Below the pieces are notes generated by a model. That model was not told where the DNA came from and did not search any database. It saw only the letters and a list, made by a program, of their open reading frames with translations. A DNA stretch of 64,000 bases from Crossaster papposus (lineage: Eukaryota; Echinodermata; Asteroidea; Velatida; Solasteridae). The position numbers and the translations under genes are program-made. The stretch's first letter is position 1. Each line of letters starts with the position of its first letter. Positions 32,650 through 44,706 of this stretch are shown one piece after another. The DNA lies in the NCBI GenBank assembly GCA_037893245.1, contig JBAIAA010000257.1, forward strand, positions 186,001 through 250,000, read 5' to 3'.

Positions 32650-33365
32650 GGACATAATCATGAAACCTTTTACTAACTTAGCAGCTAACTCCAGGCTTTA
32701 GAGAGGTGACATCTAAATTGTAATTCATGAAACCTTACTAAGAAACTTGCTATCTAGTATAGAAGAATTTAGTTGCATTCGTGAGTAACTGAAATCGGGT
32801 GGAGTGGGCATGTATTGAATGTATTGATATTAGATACAATAAATAGTGTGACGGGTGTATTACTACTAGGCTAATCCATGACAAGCACTTGCATAGATTA
32901 GCATACGGTACATGTAGCATGATGTTTAAGTTTTACCATGATTCTTCTGGCCAGCGATAAGATGATAGTCGCTAACTAGTGACTTAGAGAACGTAACGCT
33001 AGTAATTTTACATGAATACCAATAGTTACTAACGACGTTTTGTAAGTAACTACAGGCATTTTTATAACTAAATTTGTATTTTTATTTGTATTACTATAGA
33101 ATTACCTTGTATTGTTTTGTTTTTCATTTTATGTACATGTATTTAATGTTGACATGGCTGCATTTGGAGAGCCACTCGATTGTGATTTAGTTCACATTTG
33201 GCAATCCTTCAGGGGTGTTACCATGTCATGTTTTGTTTTGTTTTGTCATTTTTTGATCTGTGTACTGTACCTTTTTATGTTTGCCCTGAGAAATAATAAA
33301 TGAAATGAAATGAAATGTTTAGCAACCGACCAGGTTTAGTAAAGGTTTCATAAATATGGCCCCTG
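32650..33365. mobile_element. Inverted-end element containing a LINE-like 3' tail
   Basis: Outer sequences CATGAAACCTTTTACTAACTT and AGTAAAGGTTTCATAAATATGG are roughly inverted. Inside, 33087-33316 (GAGCCACTCGATTGTGATTT...TGGCAATCCTTCAGGGGTG...AATAATAAATGAAATGAAATG) resembles the 3' end of an L2/CR1-like LINE and matches the tails in the tandem array at 44.2, 46.1 and 47.5 kb. Confidence 0.5.
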
Positions 33366-33639
33366 GATTCTGCAGAACAAGAGCTTTCAATTGGTATGTG
33401 TTCAACATGAGTTTAGTAGCAGAAATATGGACCGTCACCAACTCACTTGAAGTGGTACATGTAAAACCGATTCTTGAGAAAATGGCATTACATATCGTGT
33501 TTACAGTCAATGCACAGTCAACTATTATAGACAGGATAAAATAGATTTTTAGAGACATTTTTGAGAACCCTCACAAATGAAGAAAGGTAGCATGCAAGTT
33601 AAAGATTAAGCCCGACACTCCTTAATCCTCCAGTGGTTT

Positions 33640-33842
33640 TTATGTTGTTCTTGGTTTTTTTCACGATCGTAAACTTGTTTTTTTTTTCAATTCGATTTAT
33701 CAGAACAATTACTGTATATCTAGCGCAATCATTTTGCTGGATGCCTATAATTATTTGTTTTTCTTCAAATAAGTAAGATATTTCTCAATAATTCGGTAGT
33801 AAAAATTTTCGAATTCTGCAAACGGTGTATCCTACCTTTAAA
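33640..33842. mobile_element. AGGTAGGATACACC MITE, 5'-truncated copy
   Basis: Right part only: TTATGTTGTTCTTGG, ATTTTGCTGGATGCC, AATAATTCGGTAGTA, and the end GGTGTATCCTACCTTTAA. Confidence 0.7.
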
Positions 33843-35254
33843 TCCAGAAAATGTACATGTACCGTACAGTACACCTACCCATTTGTTTCAAATGACACAG
33901 GCAATTCGTATAGAATAAACGAAAGTTGTGTACAAAAAAACAACGTGTCCTGGTATCTTAACAGATTATCTGAAAATTAACCAATATTATTTAAACCTTT
34001 TTCGATGCTCAGTCATCTACACCAACAAATCTTATATCTCGAGGCGTTTTGCAGGGTTGTGCTTTTACTTTTATTTTCGGCTAGTTTCCATGGCAATTTG
34101 AGATGGTGCAGATGCCCCGTATTAGTTATCTCAAATTGGATCTACTGCAGCTCAGTCACTGAATAGAAAAACCATGCACAATGTGCCAGTACAGTGCAAT
34201 GTATGCGTATGAATGGAGTACCAGTACACAGATGTAGAAATGACTATTTATTTTATTTTTATTCAATTCTTATACGTTTGTCAAACTCTTTTAGAATACA
34301 GTTTTTCTACACTTTCTTCCTCAAAACTTTGGGGCCTTTTCGAATCCCTGGGGCTTTGTCTTTGGCTTTGGCTTTAAAAGGCGATTTTTGGCTCCCAACT
34401 GCAAGATCTTCTGCCACATTATGATGCCTGTTGCGCTTCAGAAACATTCAATCGATTGATGTGAACCCAAAAGTTTGCTTCTCAGTAATTCAGAATTGGA
34501 GGTGGAGCCGAAGCCAAAGACAAAGCAACGGTTTCGAAAAGGCCCTCAGACTAAAGCTACCTTTTGTACTCATCAAATACTATTTGACAATAACATTTCC
34601 TTAAATTTTTACTTGAACATATGTTATGATTAGTTAGTTAGCACCATAGGAATAACAGGCATGTGAGTAACTACTGTACAATGGAAAAAAAATGAGAAAA
34701 TTGTAAACTAAAGGCCAAAAAAAACCCAGAAAAAGATGATATTTCCTATACTTTTGTACATGTATAGAAAGTGAAGAAATAAAAAGGACTGAGATAAAAC
34801 AAAAACCCCAAGAATGCAGAAAATCAGCTTAAAAGAGGATATTTTACATGCCTGCAATAAATAAGCTACATTGGAAGTTCACTGTACACAAATTGTTTGA
34901 GTCGGTTTTGCCTGATCAACCAACCAGATGCCCATTAATTACTAGAGTATTATGAGACACTGACACTGTAATGAATTTTGTGCATCACATATCACCACAA
35001 ATTACTTTACCTACATGTAGTGTGATAATTTTGTGGGGGGGGGGGGGGTGATTTATCTGGGGGATGATTTATCTGGCTGGATGTTGTCATCGCTTCCGGC
35101 TTGCTAGGAAAGACGGTTCACATTCCAGTGAGGCCGAGTTCAGACTTCAGACATAACATTCTGTGGCTTCTCCCAGACATTATGACCTGCATTATCACAG
35201 CCGACCCGTACCCCAGCCTGTGGAAAACCCAAAATAATAAAAAACTCCCATCAG
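33843..35254. other. AT-rich intergenic DNA with one TIR element
   Basis: At about 34328-34550 the ends GGGGCCTTTTCGAA...GGCTTTGTCTTTGGCTT and AGCCAAAGACAAAGC...TTTCGAAAAGGCCC are inverted. A related pair occurs at 62779-62914. A poly-G of 14 lies at 35035-35048. Nothing else is recognised. Confidence 0.5.
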
Positions 35255-35504
35255 GGGCCAATTTCATAAAACATGTACATGTAAGCACACAAATTTGCTT
35301 AGCACAAATAAGTCTTGCTCAGTAAAAACAGGTTATCGGCCGAATCCAAGAACTTTTCATTCAAAGCAAAAACCAGCTGAACACCAGTCACAAACGATAA
35401 CATCAATTGAAATGTTGGTTTATAACCCTGGTTTTTTTTCAAAGTTAGAATTTTTATGCTAACCAAATTTGGGTGCTTACACGTTTTATGAAATTAGCTC
35501 CAGG
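35255..35504. repeat. GGGGCCAATTTCATAAA palindromic repeat, copy 4
   Basis: Ends GGGGCCAATTTCATAAAACA and TTTATGAAATTAGCTCC, with the GCTTAGCACAAATAAGTCTTG interior. Confidence 0.75.
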
Positions 35505-35666
35505 TCTCTGACCAAATTAAAGTTATGGTAGTATACACCACTTGCAAACGAAAAAACACCAACTGATTTAATTATTATCTAATACCTTTAACTTGACTGC
35601 AAGTGAATAACAATTTCAATGCATCCTGGTAAATCCCAAAGGATGTTTCAGTCGACTAGTCAATAT

Positions 35667-35930
35667 ATTATTATTTTTATTGATAATTCTTTCTGGTCAT
35701 GAAGCCAAGGATCCCTCAAAAGCGCTCTAGGCACTGTAGCTCGCAAGCCTGAAGAAACATGTAGAGAGAAGACAATGAAAAGAAGGTACAGTTTAGGAGG
35801 TGGGAGAAAAACCCACGAAATCAGGCAGGGACTAAAAACCCAATCCAAATACTGGCCCAGGCAGGGTTCGAACCCGGGTCCTAGCGGTGAAAGGCGAGGA
35901 AAGAAGAACCGCTACGCCAACCTGACTCCC
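35667..35930 (-). mobile_element. tRNA-derived SINE, inverted copy 4
   Basis: On the minus strand it begins GGAGTCAGGTTGGCGTAGCGG and has B box CGGGTTCGAACCCTGCC. Its 3' part reads AGAAAGAATTATCAATAAAAAT. Confidence 0.8.
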
Positions 35931-36288
35931 GAAGTAATGGAGCCATTATTATGACAACTGACATCGCACTCTATAGTATCCTTACAACAAGATTTTGAAC
36001 CATTATTTGGTTGGTTAGGCCTACTTTTTGGAAAAGCTGCAAATATTATAATTACGGTATATCAGTAGTATGATATTAGCATATGAGCTCTGTGCGCCAA
36101 CATAATAGAGGGTGCTTTTTCACCTAGCAACAATGTCCCATGAAAGGGTAACATACGATACATGTACAATTTCGCTGATTTAACACGCATCGTTCCTTGT
36201 TCATTTGATACACGAATACCAAGGGGATTGGATAGTCTGTTTGCGGACTCACATAATGTTTTGCTCTGAATGAGGTGGAAAACGATGT

Positions 36289-36657
36289 TTAAAGGTAAAA
36301 TACACTATTTGCAGATATCAAAAATTGTTACTACCGAATTATTAAGAAATGTCTTACTTATTTGAAAGTAAATAATGATTGTATGCATCCAGAAAAATGA
36401 TTGCGCTAGATATTCTTCTTTTTTTCCGAAAAAACAATTGCCGGACGGCGATCGAAAAGAAAACAAAAACAAGAACATTACAAGAACAATTGCCCGACGT
36501 CGTTTGAAAACGAACGTTGTTTTCTTGCTTTTCTTAGAATCCATGACTGTAAAACTTCAGAAAGGTCATTTAAACGATATTTACTATAAAATACAACCCC
36601 CCAAATGCACCAATTCATGATAATTCAAGCAATTACCAATAATGTATCCTACCTTTA
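36289..36657. mobile_element. AGGTAGGATACACC MITE, copy 2
   Basis: Flanked by TTAA on the left. It starts AAAGGTAAAATACACTATTTGC and ends CAATAATGTATCCTACCTTTA. It has the family core ATTGCCGGACGGCGATCG and GAACAATTGCCCGACG. Confidence 0.85.
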
Positions 36658-36799
36658 TATCTGGGGCACACATCATCAATGAACTAGATTATTCAGCTAG
36701 TTTGCTATTTATTCATGAGAAAATAACACTGATGCCACACAATCGGTATTACCCAGTCATGTATTTAAATTACAGCATTAAGAAAAAATGATTCGGTCA

Positions 36800-37055
36800 A
36801 GCTGCCGCAATGGCCTAATGGTTTGTGCGATGCATAACTATGTTTTGCAAGATCCCTTGTTTGAATTCCACCTAATTTTTCATTGAATTTTCATTAAATA
36901 TTAAATTTTCATTAAATATTTAATTTTCATTAAATATTTAATTTTTATTAAATATTTAATTTTTATTAAATATTTAATTTTTTTTAAATATTTAATTTTT
37001 ATTAAATATTTAATTTTTATTAAATATTTAATTTTTATTAAATATTTAATTTTTA
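36800..37055 (+). repeat. tRNA-like SINE head followed by 18-bp AT minisatellite
   Basis: At 36800-36870 GCAATGGCCTAATGGTTTGTGC and TTGTTTGAATTCC look like A and B boxes. From 36885 to 37055 the unit ATTAAATATTTAATTTTT repeats about nine times. Confidence 0.65.
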
Positions 37056-37277
37056 TTAACCAGTTTGCGCCGGGATTATTTTAACATCGCCGAGCCCACA
37101 GGCGGGATTATTTTTAACGCAACTCGATCCGAAGCGGGTTCAGGCTGATAGTGCACACCCACGCATTTCCGGCCTTGCTCGCTGCTGACAGACATTTCCG
37201 AACTTGAACTTGGCGTGTTTATGCGTCATCCGGAAAATTTTTGCGTTTATATACGTCATCCGGCGTGAACTGGTTAA
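37056..37277. mobile_element. TTAACCAGTT MITE, copy 3, inserted in the AT minisatellite
   Basis: Starts TTAACCAGTTTGCGCCGGG and ends CGGCGTGAACTGGTTAA. AT minisatellite units lie directly on both sides, so the element landed in one of its TTAA sites. Confidence 0.88.
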
Positions 37278-37424
37278 ATATTTAATTGTTATAAAATATT
37301 TTTGTTCATCGATGTTATCGTTGGGATAGGTTTAATTGAAGGGAAAACACTCCAAGAACCTAAGTGTTCATCTTCCATACACACAGCGTGAGAAATATTC
37401 ATGATGTGTACGTGATGTGATTGG

Positions 37425-37650
37425 TTAAAGGTAGAATACACCATTGGCAATTGCTTGAATTATCATGAATGGGTGGATTTAGGGGGTTGTATTTTATAGA
37501 AAATGTTGTTTAACTGGCCTGTCCGAAGTTTTACACTAATGGATGCTCAGGAAAGCAAGAAAAACGGTGTTCGTTTTTAACTGGCGTCAGGCATAGATTC
37601 TTATGTTGTTTTTTTTTATTTATTTCTGCAAATGGTGTTTCCTACCTTTC
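37425..37650. mobile_element. AGGTAGGATACACC MITE, internally deleted copy 3
   Basis: Starts TTAAAGGTAGAATACACCAT and ends AATGGTGTTTCCTACCTTT. Only about 226 bases, lacking the right-arm GCTGGATGCC segment. Confidence 0.8.
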
Positions 37651-38169
37651 AAATACGATGTATATGCTGCAAACAAAAACAAACAAAATATGCAGGAACC
37701 AGAGAAGAATCAGTCAATTCACCAAAATCAACTGCAGTTGGACAAAATGGCATAGATGGCGACTCCCCAACTCTCCCTTTCTTGCCATCGAGGACATACA
37801 TGTACATGTGCATACTGTGCATGTGCAATTAGCTTTACCTTTCATACGTACTGTGGACATTCCTTTGTCTTCGTGCACAGAAAATGTTTGCTAAATACTC
37901 ATTTTCTCGCTTCTCCGAAAAATTAACCTCAAATTTTGATTCTGGGCCTCTCAGCTGTTCCTCTTACCTTTTCTATATATAACTCCAACCTGTTTTTCCT
38001 CAAGCTTTTTTTCAGAGAAGGGCAAAACGGACTGTGGACCTGTCCAAGTCCACAAACCGTAACCTCTTCCCGCATCCTGTGGACGTAAATTGTTCGGAGG
38101 TCCACAGTGCGTATGAAATACTAACTCATTACTTTTAGTAACCGAGACACCCAAACATACTAAGTACAC

Positions 38170-38513
38170 GCAGGGTTCTAGCCACGGTGGGCGGCGCCGT
38201 GCGGTACCGCCCGGCACTGCAAATTTTCGCCGGGCTCTTGGGTTCAAATTAACTGTGCTGCCCGGCACAATTTTTTTTTTTTTTTAATCAAATTATGGGC
38301 ACAAAAGAAAGAGAGGAGATCATGCAAAGTCACGTTATTCATGTTCATGTAGTAATTTATTTTATTAACTTAGCTAGACTTTCACAGAAACATGCACAAA
38401 TGAACTGGACCCCGGCCGTGAGGCACGAGAGCTCCGCTCGCTGCGCTCGCAACACTTCGCAATCTGATAATTTACCCGGCACTAAAAAGGTCCTAGCTAG
38501 AACCCTGCAGGTA
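38170..38513. mobile_element. hAT-like small element, GCAGGGTTCTAGC termini
   Basis: Ends GCAGGGTTCTAGCCA and CTAGCTAGAACCCTGC are inverted. The interior carries GCCCGGCAC motifs and a T run. No clear 8-bp duplication is seen. The minus-strand frame through it is not gene-like. Confidence 0.55.
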
Positions 38514-38546
38514 CCACATGTGGTACATGTATTTAACAATTATTGA

Positions 38547-38672
38547 ATGCTGTGTGATGTGGGATAATGACGTTTTGAACACCTAAGGGATATGCATAGC
38601 ATCAGAGGCGAAGCCAAGGGTGCTATGCGTCCTCGAGGGTGTTCAAAACGTCACGTCGCACATCACAGCAGT
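38547..38672. mobile_element. Short hairpin MITE
   Basis: About 126 bases with inverted arms TGCTGTGTGATGTGG...TGACGTTTTGAACACC and GGTGTTCAAAACGTCA...CACATCACAGCA, loop rich in GCATAGCAT. Confidence 0.7.
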
Positions 38673-38959
38673 CAACAATTGTTTTGTTTTACCTCTGTCT
38701 TGGGTTCACCGCTCAGTCAGCTTACAGATGCCGCAGCAGCCGTGTGACATATCAAGCTCATCCACTGACAGCACACACATGTGATATGATGACACAGGGA
38801 GTGTGACTTTTTTCTTAATTTTCTTTCTTTTTTAGACCAGACACGTGATCGTTCTAGACCAATACAAATACAGCCGTATAGACAGCGGTGTAACAATTTG
38901 TTGCATTTAGTAATCCACCCCAAATAAAATACGTGCAGTTTAGGGTTACTTTGTACAAA

Positions 38960-39531
38960 TGTGACCCACCATGGCAAAACCAGTCACATGTCCAAAATTT
39001 GACAATTTAAGTTTTTAGTACGAGGCAAATCTGCACAAAATTCCTTTCAATATGATGCATATTTCATTGAATTCGGATAAAAATTGACCGAGTTAGAACA
39101 AATTGTAGATGCTCAATCGCAAATACGCAGTTTTAAGAAAATCGCGATTAAAGTTTGTTGTTAATTTTCAGAGGTTTTCCACTTAAAACTGCATAGCAAC
39201 CATGGTCTAATTAGTCTAGAAGGAAGGTAGGGTTCCCATGTACCGTGTGGATAATTTCTAACCTACTTTTTTTGTGATCCTCAATGTGTCTAGTCAATTA
39301 ATTTTTATGTTCCCAATATTAAATAATGTCCCATGGGGTTCCTTTGGCGGCCATTTTGGCGGCCATATTGATAAAATATGAAAATACTCAAATCTTGATA
39401 AAACACATTGTTATTATTAGTTTTTTATGATAACTCAAAATCGACCAGATAGAGGTTTCTAACACATTTTTGCATTGTACTGTGTAATTAGGTCATGCGA
39501 CATGCGTCTGGTTTTGCAGTGGCGGGTCACA
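38960..39531. mobile_element. TGTGACC-type MITE, copy 3
   Basis: Ends TGTGACCCACCATGGCAAAA and the inverse of TGTGACCCGCCACTGCAAAA, with ATGTCGCATG inside the right arm. At 572 bases it is the longest of this type here. Confidence 0.8.
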
Positions 39532-40316
39532 AATAAGTACTGTGTAGAACAAGGTTGCAAAATCAATGTCACCGCCCCCCCCTACATACACAAGTTTACT
39601 CCAATTCAACATACATGTACAGTGTAAGAATTAATACAGACAAGTTACCAAATAAAGATCAGTACAGAGACCTGCATTATTTAGGATCCTTACAGGCTTA
39701 TTTTGTCCAGTGACATATACATGTATATATACTGCACATTCCATATCTGACTGCTAATGCATGCCTACCCTCTATACAGCTGACGAAAGAGTGTTGTACA
39801 TACATGGACAAAACAGCATACTGTATGTTCATGTACTATACCGTATATAGTATAAATATTTTTATATTTTTTTTTAACCCTAACTCCCTACACCATTTTT
39901 CTTGCACATAACCTGAATTCTGCCAAATTCTGCAATTCCAAAGTGTTAAAACTCCATGTAATGTAACCCGAATCCTGCAAAATTTTCTGATATTTATTAC
40001 TGGTGGCCACTGCATGAATCCTGCAAAATCCTGCAGTGGGTTTATCATTGAGCTTTAAAGCAGTCAAACATGGAATAAACAGCTGCTATTAAAGTGTCCT
40101 AGTAACAGTGGTCTGCACACATGACCCTTGGTATGCAAATGCCTACCTCCATGATTAAACTTACACCTTGACTGAAGCACCATGGAGAATATGCATAAGA
40201 GCATGAGCAGTGTGAACGTACAAAGTAATAACAACCTCAATCCTTTACAATCCTCATTTGGATAAATAGCCAAGAAACCCCAATCCTGCAAAATTGTCCA
40301 GCATTAGTTTAGGCCT
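39532..40316. other. Intergenic DNA without recognised elements
   Basis: AT-rich with repeated AATCCTGCAAAAT / TTCTGCCAAATTCTGC motifs near 39915-40045 and 40280. No gene. Confidence 0.4.
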
Positions 40317-40812
40317 TATGGGTGCACCACCCTAATTCAAGTCCCATTGAAAACAGTGTAAAATCAACAAGGTTCAAGACCAAGTTTCAAGCACACCGAC
40401 ATCACTGGGGTTTCTCAAACAACAATCAGATTATTGTCTTGGTCTTTATCTTTCCATTTCCTTTCAATTTTTAGTAGGTTAGCCGATTACATTTTTTAAT
40501 ATTCACACCAAAAGAAACTCACCTCCCGAAAAGTGATACTTCCCGAGCCTGCAAGCAGCCATTTTACAAATGGCATCCCTCCACGTTCTAGGGCAATTAG
40601 GACCCATTTTTCAACCGTAATTTTGTCAAGTCTGCCCTCAGATTGAAGCTCAAAAACCAGGTAGTTGATCCTATGCTATATTTACACAATCCCACCATTT
40701 CTTTCACCAAACGGCATCCTTTTTCAAAAGAAATTGTGGGGGCATGCACATTTCATGCAAATGAGCTCGCGTAGAAATTCTCCTTTCAATTAGGGTGGTG
40801 CACCCTTATGAC
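40317..40812. mobile_element. TIR element, GGTGCACCACCCTAATT termini (partner at 63.3 kb)
   Basis: Ends TATGGGTGCACCACCCTAATT and AATTAGGGTGGTGCACCCTTAT are inverted. The interior from CCCATTGAAAACAGTGTAAA to AAAGTGATACTTCC recurs at 63263-63720. Confidence 0.75.
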
Positions 40813-41151
40813 CTGCATCCTGCATTTATCATCCAGTGTCAAAAACCTCAAGTGCCCTCACATCCTGCAAAATCCTGCATTTTGCAAAAAGATTTCGGAG
40901 GAATTAGGATGGTTGGTGTGTTTTTAATAAAGGTACAGTTTCTAATAAGCTACCAATATGTACTTCAAAAAATTTAATTTTACTAGTTGGTGCCCAGGCA
41001 ATAGCGTTGTTACAGCAACCAGAAAATTTGTCTATTTTTTGCACATCCATAGAATGGAAAGGCGCAGACTAGCTCGTCTGGTTCCCTGATAATTCCCTGA
41101 CGTCTATTGCTCCTTTTCGTAAGGTCAGGGAACCAAAGCACAAGAACAGCC

Positions 41152-41622
41152 TTAAAGGGATCGTATACGTTTGGTAATTACTCCAAAAATTATTGGCAAT
41201 AAAAACTTACTTGGTAAGAAGTACAGCAGCTTTGGATAGTATAATGCATTTTTAGAAACTTTTCACTTCGAAGTACTGCGGTTATGGAAAAAGATATCAC
41301 TTTTTATCCCCAAAAATTTGAATCTGAGAAGCGTTACTGCAGTGACGTTTCTCAGACTCGGCCGTCTCAAGGCAAAACAATGTAAGTTGTGTGCAAATCA
41401 CATTAGAGTTGAATTGTTTTGCCATGAGACGGCCGGACATTCCAATGCAGATTGTTCTTCCTGCGTAGACACAACCGCTCCAGATTTTCGGCAATATCTC
41501 AAAATCGCTACCCCCTTTTGAAATGAAATTTTTACAGGTTAGTTTTATTGTATATATCTATTACTGTATAGGATTGAAACAAACAGTGGGTTCCAATTAC
41601 CAAACGTATACGATCCCTTTAA
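41152..41622 (+). mobile_element. AAAGGGATCGTATACG MITE, copy 1 (TTAA-flanked)
   Basis: TTAA at both ends, termini AAAGGGATCGTATACGTTTGG and CCAAACGTATACGATCCCTTT. It matches 49281-49682 in the opposite orientation, and it holds an extra hairpin at 41359-41435. Confidence 0.88.
41359..41435. mobile_element. Nested 77-bp hairpin inside the MITE
   Basis: Arms CGGCCGTCTCAAGGCAAAAC and the approximate inverse ending GCCATGAGACGGCCG. Absent from the equivalent point in the copy at 49.3-49.7 kb. Confidence 0.65.
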
Positions 41623-42231
41623 TTGTTTTTATTTTGTATCAATTTTTTAGCATCATCGAACAAAAAACAACAGAAGGTCAGTGTTTTAAACAGTATTTGC
41701 TATAAAATATTAACCCCCAAAAAAAATATTTCTGAAAATTCCAGCAAATGAAAATGTACATTTTGATATTACAAAATGAATGTATTGGTCAGTAAACACA
41801 GGTGTAGTCATTAAGAGAAGCAAAACAAACAACAGTCCAGCTAGGTAATATCAGTTGCTACAGCAACATGAATTAATAAAAAAATCCCCAGGGCAGCAAT
41901 AAAAACCTGCAGGTCAGTACAGACCTGGATGAATTTAGAAGATTTGAATGCTGCAAAAATATGCACACTCACTCAAATCCCGAAGGGACATGTTTGCAGA
42001 AAAACAACTAGAATTACAATAAATCTACAATCTCCTTTTTTTTTATTCATTGACATTTTCCTGTATTCAGGAGATTGAGAATTCTCAAGGTGCTTTTTTG
42101 TTTTGTGTAATTTGAATTTCAGTCAATTTATTGTGGCCTTTACACAACGTGTATCATGTAAGATACTGTAAGCTTTTCAAATGTGAAAAAAAAATAGGTA
42201 ATATACAAAAATTAAACAGATAACGCAAAAA
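41623..42231. other. Intergenic DNA without recognised elements
   Basis: AT-rich, ending in a sequence that runs into truncated MITE copies. No gene. Confidence 0.4.
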
Positions 42232-42325
42232 CACGTCACGAGCAAGGCCGGAAATGTCTGTCAGCAGTGAGCAAGGCCAGAAATGTGTGGGTGCTTTCCG
42301 GTACCATAGGCCTGAACCCGCCTCA
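42232..42325. mobile_element. TTAACCAGTT MITE, internal fragment
   Basis: Only the core CACGTCACGAGCAAGGCCGG...TGTCTGTCAGCAGTGAG...GCCTGAACCCGCCTC remains, without either terminus. Confidence 0.7.
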
Positions 42326-42329
42326 AGAA

Positions 42330-42842
42330 CAAAAACAAGAACAACGTAATTACATGTAAGAACCACTGCCCGACGCTGGTTGAAAACAAAAGCCATTTTT
42401 CCTGCTTTTCTCAGCATCCATGATTGTAAAACTTCAAACTGGTCAGTTAAACGATATTTACTATAAAATACAACCCCCCAAATCCACCCATTATCATGAA
42501 TGGGTTGATTTGGGGGGTTGTATTTTGTAGTAAATACCGCTTAACTGACCTGTCCAAAGTTTTACAATCATGACATGGATGGCGAGAAAAGCACGAAAAA
42601 CAGCGTTTGTTTTCAATCGGCGTCGAGCAGTTATTCTTATGTTATCTTTGTTTATTTCGCCGGCGATCACGATTTTTTCTTTATAAAATTCTACTTTTCA
42701 GAACAATTACAGGATATCCAGCGCAATCTTTTGCTGGATGCCTAGAATCAATATTTACTTTCAAATGAGTAAGATATTTCTTAATAATTCGGTAGTAATT
42801 TTTTTTTATATCTGCAAATGGTGTATCCTACCTTTAAGCAAT
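42330..42842. mobile_element. Two AGGTAGGATACACC MITE fragments back to back
   Basis: A half copy (42345-42490, ending AAATCCACCCATTATCATG) is joined tail to tail with a nearly complete second copy (42484-42842) that ends GGTGTATCCTACCTTTAA. Another partial terminus, GGTGTATCCTGCCTTTAA, follows at 42850-42867. Confidence 0.75.
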
Positions 42843-43285
42843 TATCAATGGTGTATCCTGCCTTTAAATCACTCCAAGAAATGCCATACCAAACAGCAGG
42901 TCAACTACTTGAACTAGGTCATGCTGATACTGTGTATATCACACTGACACGAGCAATATACATGTAGGCCTACATAAACTTGTCTATTTATCACCATAAC
43001 TACAGTGCAATTCTCTGTACATGTACATGGAAAGAATCGTCCAAAACACCCCAGCTGGAGTGATTTGGCATTCACCTTAAAGAACTCTCATAGAGGAAGG
43101 GTTCATAATTAAAGACAATTTTGTTTTATATTAAGAATTTAAGTAAAATAATTATTTTTAACAGTAAAGTAGAGAAATGTCAATCCCTCTCAAATTACAG
43201 GCCAAAATGTTTTCACCTGGAAATAGTTTGTACATTTGTGTTAAAACATACTCTACTGGTCCATCTATTGACAGTTATTACTAAC
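42843..43285. other. Intergenic DNA before the tandem array
   Basis: No gene or clear element beyond the terminal fragment at 42850-42867. Confidence 0.4.
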
Positions 43286-44706
43286 TACATGTTCTCAGAT
43301 TTTAATAATTGTGAATGACATACATACAAGTACATCCATCTCTAACGTTTTATACTATATCCCTAAAGGCATTCAAAATCACTGTTAAATTGTCACGCTT
43401 TGACCCAACATGTACTGGTAGTGGTACACGTACATTGTAAATTTGTAAAATCAACCACATACAGTAAATGTACATGGATTATTTACATATATTGTTGGGC
43501 ATTTTGTGTCTTATTTCAAGGTTGCTTTGTTTATCATTTCTCTATGGTTTATAGTACACATCAGTTGCAGGTAAAATTGATTGAGCAGGTCGAATTGATT
43601 GCACACAGGACATGTACACAGTAATTAATTCTGTCAATACAGCACCAATGCAGAAGAAAGGCAAGAGGAAATCTTGCTTACGTGTACATATCTGGTATCT
43701 AGTGTAGTCCACAGTTTGTTTGGTGGTGTGGTGAGGTTAATTTTAGGGGGATAGGGGGGGGGGGAGGGGGGGGGGGAGGGGGGGAGGGGGGGGGGGGGGG
43801 AGGGGGGGAGCGAGCAGAGGGCAGCGGGTCGTAGGGAGGGGCAGGACAAGGCAAAGCATGTCAAGCCAGGGGTGCCTATTTGCCCTCATGATATGACAAT
43901 CAAAGTGTCTTAATAACTCGAACTTCCCTGTACATCAAGTCGTGTTTTACATAACGACCGAGGATACCATATTGTGTTTCCCCTTTGTTCCTGTACTACC
44001 GGTATAACCTAACCCCACAGACTTAGCGTATACTTTAATGCCCGAGGGCAAAATTTAACAAAAGACGAATGCCTGAGGAATCCTATTGTGCTTCCTGGGG
44101 GAAGGTAGAGGGGAGGTGGTGGTTACATGTATGGACAAATCTGCCAATAATACATTTAATTATATATTTTTTTTACAGAAGTCGCACCTTTAAAGGGACA
44201 CTTGATAGTAATTTAGTTTGCTTACTGGCAATCCTGCAGGGGTGTGCATTGTTGTTTTTCTTATTATATGTGACCCGCTCCATCGAAATCAGGAATAAGT
44301 CTCGAAATGACTTTTCAAGATATGCACATGGTGAGAAAGGGAATTTTATAAGCTTTCTAATGATACCCATCACAAGTGTGTATCTTCTTAGGTTAACGAG
44401 TTATGATCCGATGAAGATGACAGGTGTGTATTTATTTGCCGAATCCACATTCCCAGAAAAACAGCTTTGAAATAAACAAAATTGACTAAAATCATACGGA
44501 CTGTGCACACAAATCCTCTTCATTTTCGTCTTTATTGATCGTTTTTACTTACAAGACATTAATGGCAATGATCTAAAATATATCCTAAAAATACAATGTT
44601 CAGAAAAATGACTTGGTCACGATTTTCACCTATGCGTTCACTTCAACGGCCGATTGCGTAAAACGGCCCCAGCGACTTATTCCTGATTACGATGGAGCGG
44701 GTCACA
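43286..44706 (+). repeat. Tandem array unit 1
   Basis: Begins TCTCAGATTTTAATAATTGTG. It contains GGAAATCTTGCTTACGTG, a G-rich run (43747-43810), the CATAACGACCGAGGATACC block, GCCCGAGGGCAAAATTTAAC, a LINE-like tail (44190-44268), and a TGTGACC MITE (44269-44706). Confidence 0.85.
44269..44706. mobile_element. TGTGACC-type MITE, copy 4
   Basis: Ends TGTGACCCGCTCCATCGAAA and the inverse of TGTGACCCGCTCCATCGTAA, then TCAGGAATAAGTC inside. It is inserted in the LINE-like tail of tandem unit 1. The 133-aa plus frame that crosses the junction is not a gene. Confidence 0.87.

Noticed and set aside
37951..38268. 105-aa minus frame
   Set aside because: Crosses a hAT-like element terminus; no recognisable domain or splice support.
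44069..44470. 133-aa plus frame in tandem unit 1
   Set aside because: Runs from unit sequence across a LINE-like tail into a MITE. The copy in unit 2 is split into two frames and there is no domain.
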